Shown here: positions 59,551 through 64,000 of the stretch, in pieces
Layout: every line of letters starts with the position of its first letter
How positions within the stretch are numbered: the stretch's first letter is position 1
Source: Seminavis robusta
Lineage: Eukaryota > Bacillariophyta > Bacillariophyceae > Naviculales > Naviculaceae
Length of the DNA: 64,000 nt
Assembly: GCA_903772945.1 (NCBI GenBank)
Contig: CAICTM010000436.1
Span: forward strand, 1 to 64,000
Direction: 5' to 3'
Program-made: the position numbers and the translations under genes
The notes under the pieces: model-generated
What the model saw: the letters and a program-made list of their open reading frames with translations, nothing else
Databases searched by the model: none
Told to the model about the DNA's origin: nothing

Positions 59551-60723
59551 ATGATGCAGTCTATTGCCAAGTGTCATCACGGCCTCATGCGGAGCAGTAC
59601 AAGGCGATCGTCTACTCAGTGTAGACTCTTGTCCTCGTCCATGCAAGTACTGGAAAACACCGAAGCGGTGGCTCAGAAAGTCTTGGCATCTCTTTCATCC
59701 ATCCCTTGTCCCAGTGACGACGCCACCAAACCAGCTTTCTTGTTACGCCAATGCCCGGTTGCCAACCAGCATGGTCCAACTCCTCTGGCATGTGCCCCAG
59801 ACTTGGCCCGACAGTTTCAAGTGGCACAACTGTACATCAAAGATGAGCGAAATCGACTTGGAATGGGCAGTTTCAAAGCACTGGGTGCAGCCTATGCCAT
59901 TGCCTCGGATGCCTCAAAAGCTCCTGGACGAACTTACGTCACGGCCAGTGCTGGAAATCATGGGCTGTCGGTCGCAGCAGGGGCCAAAGCTTTTGGCGCC
60001 AAGGCCATTATATACTTGGCCGAATCTGTCGCTCCGTCCTTTGCCACTCGTCTCGAGCAGCAATTTGGAGCAACAGTGATACGAGAGGGAACCACCTACG
60101 AAGAGAGTATGCAAGCCGCTGAGCACGCAGTGTCCCAAAACATGAATCATGACCAAAGTATGGTTCTACTTTCCGATAGCTCCTGGTTGGGCTACAGCTT
60201 TCACTATCCTCTCCGAGTCATGGAGGGCTATTTGGTTTTGATGCACGAAGCCGTCCAGCAAATCCCACAACCACCCACGCATTTGTTTCTTCAAGCAGGA
60301 GTAGGAGGCATGGCTGCGGCCTGTGCTGCCTATGCACGTAAAGTTTGGGGGGATAAGACTAGGATTATAGTGGTGGAGCCGCAAGAAGCACCGGCATTGT
60401 TGGAGTCTATGGTAGCCGGAAAGCCAGTCATTGCTAAGGGAGATTTATCCTGCATGGGACGCCTCGATTGCAAAGAGCCTTCTCTCATTGCCCTCAAGGG
60501 GCTGGCCCGAGATGCGGATTATTTCATAACCATTTCAGAACAATCCGGGCAAGATGGAGTGGAGTGCGCAGAAACTGCAGGGTACAAGACCACTCCGTCA
60601 GGGGCTGCCGGTCTCGCGGGTGTCATGGAGGTGACAACAGCCCAACAAAACCAACGCAATACTCTGGGATTGACGGCGGAATCGCGTGTCATGATAGTCC
60701 TCACGGAAGCGCCAGTTTCATGA
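59551..60723 (+). CDS. PLP-dependent diaminopropionate ammonia-lyase-like enzyme
   Basis: An intronless frame of 390 aa. The Arg/Ser-rich N-terminus (S-S-T-R-R-S-S-T-Q-C-R) suggests mitochondrial import. The fold-type II PLP signature is clear: G-M-G-S-F-K-A-L-G with Lys109 as the Schiff-base lysine, T-A-S-A-G-N-H-G for phosphate and substrate contacts, and F-L-Q-A-G-V-G-G-M-A. The segment S-C-M-G-R-L-D-C-K-E-P-S corresponds to a motif of diaminopropionate ammonia-lyase (DpaL/YgeX) rather than threonine dehydratase. The reaction would turn 2,3-diaminopropionate, or D/L-serine-like amino acids, into pyruvate and ammonia. The exact substrate is not certain. Such enzymes are mainly bacterial, so an old transfer is possible. 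Confidence 0.75.
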   Translation: MMQSIAKCHHGLMRSSTRRSSTQCRLLSSSMQVLENTEAVAQKVLASLSSIPCPSDDATKPAFLLRQCPVANQHGPTPLACAPDLARQFQVAQLYIKDERNRLGMGSFKALGAAYAIASDASKAPGRTYVTASAGNHGLSVAAGAKAFGAKAIIYLAESVAPSFATRLEQQFGATVIREGTTYEESMQAAEHAVSQNMNHDQSMVLLSDSSWLGYSFHYPLRVMEGYLVLMHEAVQQIPQPPTHLFLQAGVGGMAAACAAYARKVWGDKTRIIVVEPQEAPALLESMVAGKPVIAKGDLSCMGRLDCKEPSLIALKGLARDADYFITISEQSGQDGVECAETAGYKTTPSGAAGLAGVMEVTTAQQNQRNTLGLTAESRVMIVLTEAPVS

Positions 60724-60860
60724 GAGGCAAAAGCAGTAGCAACAACTTTGTTCAAAGTCGACCGTCTAGCTAGCTTGTTACCGCCGGGGGCCACAAAAAG
60801 GCGATTTGACTCCCGGACCTAGATATTATGGTACCACTGCACCCACCACCGATCATCAGA
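60724..60860. other. short gap between converging genes
   Basis: Only 137 bp separate the PLP-enzyme stop from the coiled-coil gene stop. A TGGTACCA palindrome lies near 60830. Confidence 0.4.
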
Positions 60861-63800
60861 TTACTGTCGAGCTCCCCATCGAGCTCTATCTAGTTTTGAA
60901 CTTGTGTCTTCCCCATGAGGCTCTGTGCCACCAACAGACACTCCCGTATCCACGTCCTCTTGGTGCACGCTGTTGCCCGGAGACTTTGCACCAATCCCTC
61001 GAGGATGCGTAATCCCTGTAACAAAACTTCTCGGTCGATCAGCCGTTGAGCCTCTACTAGGCACAAAACTGGCTTTGGGACCTTTGTAGTAAGCGTGGGG
61101 GGCATCCAACTTTGTGCCCCTCTGATGAGCGTCTGGTGCGGTGTTGTGGAGCATGCGTGGATTCGTTCCCGATTTCAATAGCCACTCCTTTGTCCTCCAT
61201 GCTGCGGATGAAGGCGCACGAGGCACCAGTGCCGCCGCAGACTTGGCCAAGCGTTCCCGTACATACGCAGCTTGATCGAGCTCCCGTGCCGCCACTGGTG
61301 AGGGGGTTTTCCTCGATCCGTTGCTATTGTCACTTGAAATCTGAGAACCTTCACCATCGGAGGCCGGATTGGCACTTTGATGGCTGTTCCCGGCTTCATC
61401 ATTGTCGTCGTAGAGTACTGTTCCTTCTTCGGTTCCGAGTGTCTCTTTCTCGGCATCGGCCGGGTTCGCAGAAGGCAGTACGGGGCTGCGTGTGCGATGC
61501 TGCTTATGCGGCCGTGACTGGACATGTTCCTTGTGCTGCTGGAGATGACTTCCGACGCCTGTCTCCATGTGCTTGACAATACTTTCGAGTCTTGCTAAAA
61601 CGCTTCGTGTCCTCGAGTTCGGTCGAGCTGACTCTGGCTCGTTTTCATTTACGTTGTCGCTCAGAATCTCTACCAATTGTTTCGCCTCACTCAAGAACTC
61701 ATCTAGGAACCATTTCAGTTTCACTGCTTCAGCATGCAGCGCTTCGTTGTCTTCGTCTGCTTCCTGCAATTGGCGCAGTGCTTCGTGTAATCTACTTTCC
61801 TTCTCGTCGAGAGCAGCCTCCAAAGTTGACGTTCTGTCGTCAGCTACTTTGCTCAGATCACGTTGTGGATTGTTCATCTCTTTGATGACAGACGTTGCCC
61901 TTTCGAGAGATTTCTGAAGGGATTGATTCATTTTTTGGAGCGACTTGTAATCGTCATCGACACGTGATTGATTTTCGGCCTTGTCTTTTAGCTTGGCAGC
62001 AGCGGTGGCCGCATCGTTCAATGATTTCTTCAGTGAGTTGTTCTGACCACTCAAGAGCTCTCTGTCTCTCCTTGCATTCTTCAAGTGACTATTGAACAAC
62101 CTCCCCTCGTTCTCTGCTTTTCTTTGCTCGGATTCAAGGAGCTTGGCCAGTTTATTGTTCTCGGCGGCTATTTGCTGAACTACAGCATCAAGGTTATTCA
62201 ACTCAGCCATCAACATTGCCTTTTCCTGGTCGAAAGTGTTTTGAAGTTCGGCCAATCTCTGGTCCTTCTTCTCGATTATCCCCCCGAGGCTTCTAGCCAG
62301 CGCCTTGGACTCGTCGAAGGCATCCTCGTAAGCCTTTCGAGACCTGATTGCGTCCTCGCGACCATCAATCGCATTGCGCAGTGCTGCTTTCACCTTCTCA
62401 ACCAAGTCCATTGGACCCCCGTGCTTTAGTTCATTTGCGCCAGTCTTTGAGACCTTCTGGATCTCTTCCGCCAAAGCACGTGCGACAGCGGCCAAATCCG
62501 ATTCTGCCTTCTTGAGTGCAGCTTGTAGGTCTGATTTGTTGGACAAAGCATCAGCTAACTCTCGACGGATTTGCTCCAATTGCTTGTCCACCACGTCTCG
62601 CTCTTTGATGACCTCAGGTAAGTCCTTTTCCAGCTTCTTTGCCCTGTTCACAAGATTTTGATAGGCAATCTGACGTGCACGGTCACGACCTTCAAACTCC
62701 TTCTTGTGCGATGCGAGCTTCTCCCGTAGCGATTCCACTTGGGTTTCCGAACGTTTCAACTGCGAATCAACGTCATTTTTTATCGTTTCCAGTTCTGAAT
62801 GCTCCTTCTTTGCTCCGTCAAGACTTTCTTGAAGCTCCGACAGACGCGCGTTCAGCGCATTGACTTCAGCAGTGTGATCTTTATGTAACTTCTGCGTGTC
62901 AAGAGCAGCTTGCCTCAACTTATACTTTGCTTCCTCAAACTGACGCTCGTGCCCTCTTGCAGTCCTCTCGGCCTCAAGCAGATCCTTGGCCAACTGTTCA
63001 ATCTTCTCGTTCTTCGCCCTGCTCTCTTTTTCGTGCAGATCACGCATACTATCAACGCGGGCTTCGGCCTTCTTCAAAGATTCCTGGGCAGCGTCTCGGA
63101 TAGCCCCAACTTCCTCGAGTTCAAGCGAAGCTCGTTCTTGAACAGGACGGAGCGCATTGATATCAGCAAGGGCGGCCTGCAATTCTCGATTTGATTGCTC
63201 CAAGGCTGACGTGTCCTTTAGCTTTTGTTCCTCGGCCACGCGGAGCCTTTCTTTCAATGTCACGTTTTCCTTCAGGGCTTTCCGAGATTTCTTGCCAAGG
63301 TCGTTTAGCTCTGTGGTACGCTCGTCCAGCTGCTGCGAAAGTGCCACAGCAGCATCCCTCGACGCTTTGACCAGCCCCTGGTGAGTCTTGCTGAGATCCT
63401 GGTATCTGTCTTCAAGGTTTTCGAGGGCCAGCCGTCGTTCGTTCAAACTCTTTTGTAGATTCCTTATTTCCTCGTCACGTTTGTCGTCAACATGCTTGGG
63501 CAAATCTCGTGACGTAGCCATTGCTAGACTGTCAATCTCACGGCTCACTGCTCGTGGCTGTTGAGCGAGCTGGGCTTGCAGCTTTTCCTCTCGTCGTATT
63601 TGGGCTTTCAAGGAGTCGACTTCATCTTTCAAAGCGTCATTTTCGTCCTCCTTTTCTTCCAACTTCTGCTTGATTTTGGTAAGACCTCTCTTCGTGTTGT
63701 TCTGGGAAGCCTCCAGTTCTGACATTTCTGACTTCAGCAAATCAACTTCTTTTTTCTTTGCGCCTAAATCAGACCGGGCTGCATCAAGTTGTCTTTTGGC

Positions 63801-64000
63801 CTCCCTCTCGAGATCTTCCAGTCTGGACACCTCGGATCTCATATCCTTCTTCAGCTTGCCGAGCTCACCTCTAACAGTTTCGAGCTCATTATTTGTTTCG
63901 CCCACCAGAGCTTCCAGACGCGCAGTTTTCGTTTTCAATGACTCGTTTTCCTTCGTCTTCGCATCCAATTCCCACTGAAGCTTCTCCAGCTCTTGATCTT
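60861..64000 (-). CDS. long coiled-coil protein (5' part outside the window)
   Basis: The frame is open to the right edge. The first complete codons in the window read D-Q-E-L-E-K-L-Q-W-E-L-D, so the true start lies beyond 64000. At least 1045 residues are present. From the edge to about 61750 the protein is one continuous heptad-type coiled coil with Leu, Glu, Lys and Arg at regular steps (L-K-S-E-M-S-E-L, L-E-E-K-E-D-E-N). The last 280 residues are disordered, Ser/Pro/Arg-rich, and contain R-T-R-S-P-V-L-P. There are no introns. It resembles myosin-tail, centrosomal or golgin-type scaffolds, but no domain fixes which. A cytoskeletal or tethering role is inferred. Confidence 0.7.
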   Translation of the reverse strand, partial: DQELEKLQWELDAKTKENESLKTKTARLEALVGETNNELETVRGELGKLKKDMRSEVSRLEDLEREAKRQLDAARSDLGAKKKEVDLLKSEMSELEASQNNTKRGLTKIKQKLEEKEDENDALKDEVDSLKAQIRREEKLQAQLAQQPRAVSREIDSLAMATSRDLPKHVDDKRDEEIRNLQKSLNERRLALENLEDRYQDLSKTHQGLVKASRDAAVALSQQLDERTTELNDLGKKSRKALKENVTLKERLRVAEEQKLKDTSALEQSNRELQAALADINALRPVQERASLELEEVGAIRDAAQESLKKAEARVDSMRDLHEKESRAKNEKIEQLAKDLLEAERTARGHERQFEEAKYKLRQAALDTQKLHKDHTAEVNALNARLSELQESLDGAKKEHSELETIKNDVDSQLKRSETQVESLREKLASHKKEFEGRDRARQIAYQNLVNRAKKLEKDLPEVIKERDVVDKQLEQIRRELADALSNKSDLQAALKKAESDLAAVARALAEEIQKVSKTGANELKHGGPMDLVEKVKAALRNAIDGREDAIRSRKAYEDAFDESKALARSLGGIIEKKDQRLAELQNTFDQEKAMLMAELNNLDAVVQQIAAENNKLAKLLESEQRKAENEGRLFNSHLKNARRDRELLSGQNNSLKKSLNDAATAAAKLKDKAENQSRVDDDYKSLQKMNQSLQKSLERATSVIKEMNNPQRDLSKVADDRTSTLEAALDEKESRLHEALRQLQEADEDNEALHAEAVKLKWFLDEFLSEAKQLVEILSDNVNENEPESARPNSRTRSVLARLESIVKHMETGVGSHLQQHKEHVQSRPHKQHRTRSPVLPSANPADAEKETLGTEEGTVLYDDNDEAGNSHQSANPASDGEGSQISSDNSNGSRKTPSPVAARELDQAAYVRERLAKSAAALVPRAPSSAAWRTKEWLLKSGTNPRMLHNTAPDAHQRGTKLDAPHAYYKGPKASFVPSRGSTADRPRSFVTGITHPRGIGAKSPGNSVHQEDVDTGVSVGGTEPHGEDTSSKLDRARWGARQ

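Noticed and set aside
1-64000. tRNA or rRNA genes and LTR or other virus-like elements
   Set aside because: I looked for T-loop words, rRNA-like stretches, reverse-transcriptase motifs and long terminal repeats, and saw none convincing.

Overview
The window looks like nuclear DNA of a photosynthetic stramenopile, most likely a pennate diatom (inference). Genes are protein-coding, on both strands, and often split by short GT-AG introns of about 50-110 bp. Several proteins begin with a signal peptide ending in an A/G-F junction, the usual bipartite plastid-entry signal of diatoms. Long Pro-Ser/Pro-Thr linkers joined to BspA-type leucine-rich repeats, Cys-rich secreted modules and a large STAND-like ATPase also fit diatoms. 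Intergenic DNA is rich in short palindromes (CTAGCTAG, GGTACCGTACC, ACCGGTACCGG). I saw no rRNA, tRNA or CRISPR array, and nothing retroviral.

Layout, left to right. 1-5.7 kb: a two-DEP-domain protein between gene-poor, repeat-bearing stretches. 5.7-14.5 kb: a secreted protein of four Cys modules with micro-exons, a SPRY-like gene with a frame break, a double jacalin-like protein, a sulfotransferase-fold membrane protein and a plastid-type cupin. 15-22.6 kb: a secreted S33/TAP-type hydrolase with a 14-nt exon and two frame breaks, a second alpha/beta hydrolase (lipase-like), and a plastid-type membrane protein. 24.3-34.9 kb: a large cell-surface locus on the minus strand. It holds a type II membrane protein, then an 18-exon Pro-rich BspA-repeat protein whose repeats each occupy one 75-nt exon, then a decayed second copy and a scrap of a third. 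36.2-46.0 kb: an intron-free block with a pogo-like transposase, a 1025-aa protein of unknown family with transposase-like traits, and two small unknown genes that share a 103-bp divergent promoter. 46.4-64 kb: a STAND ATPase, a second jacalin-like gene, another plastid-type membrane protein, a MINDY-type deubiquitinase, an Asn/Tyr-rich type I membrane protein, a small mitochondrial-type protein, a PLP-dependent diaminopropionate ammonia-lyase-like enzyme, and the 3' part of a long coiled-coil gene running off the right edge.

Nothing resembles an operon. The shared themes are the secreted or surface proteins grown by exon or domain duplication, and the intron-free mobile-looking block in the middle. 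Several genes carry single frame breaks. Some, such as the C9 tract near 30.6 kb and an 11-N gap inside a tandem repeat near 29.4 kb, look like sequencing or assembly artefacts; others, such as the in-frame stop at 25.9 kb, look like real decay.
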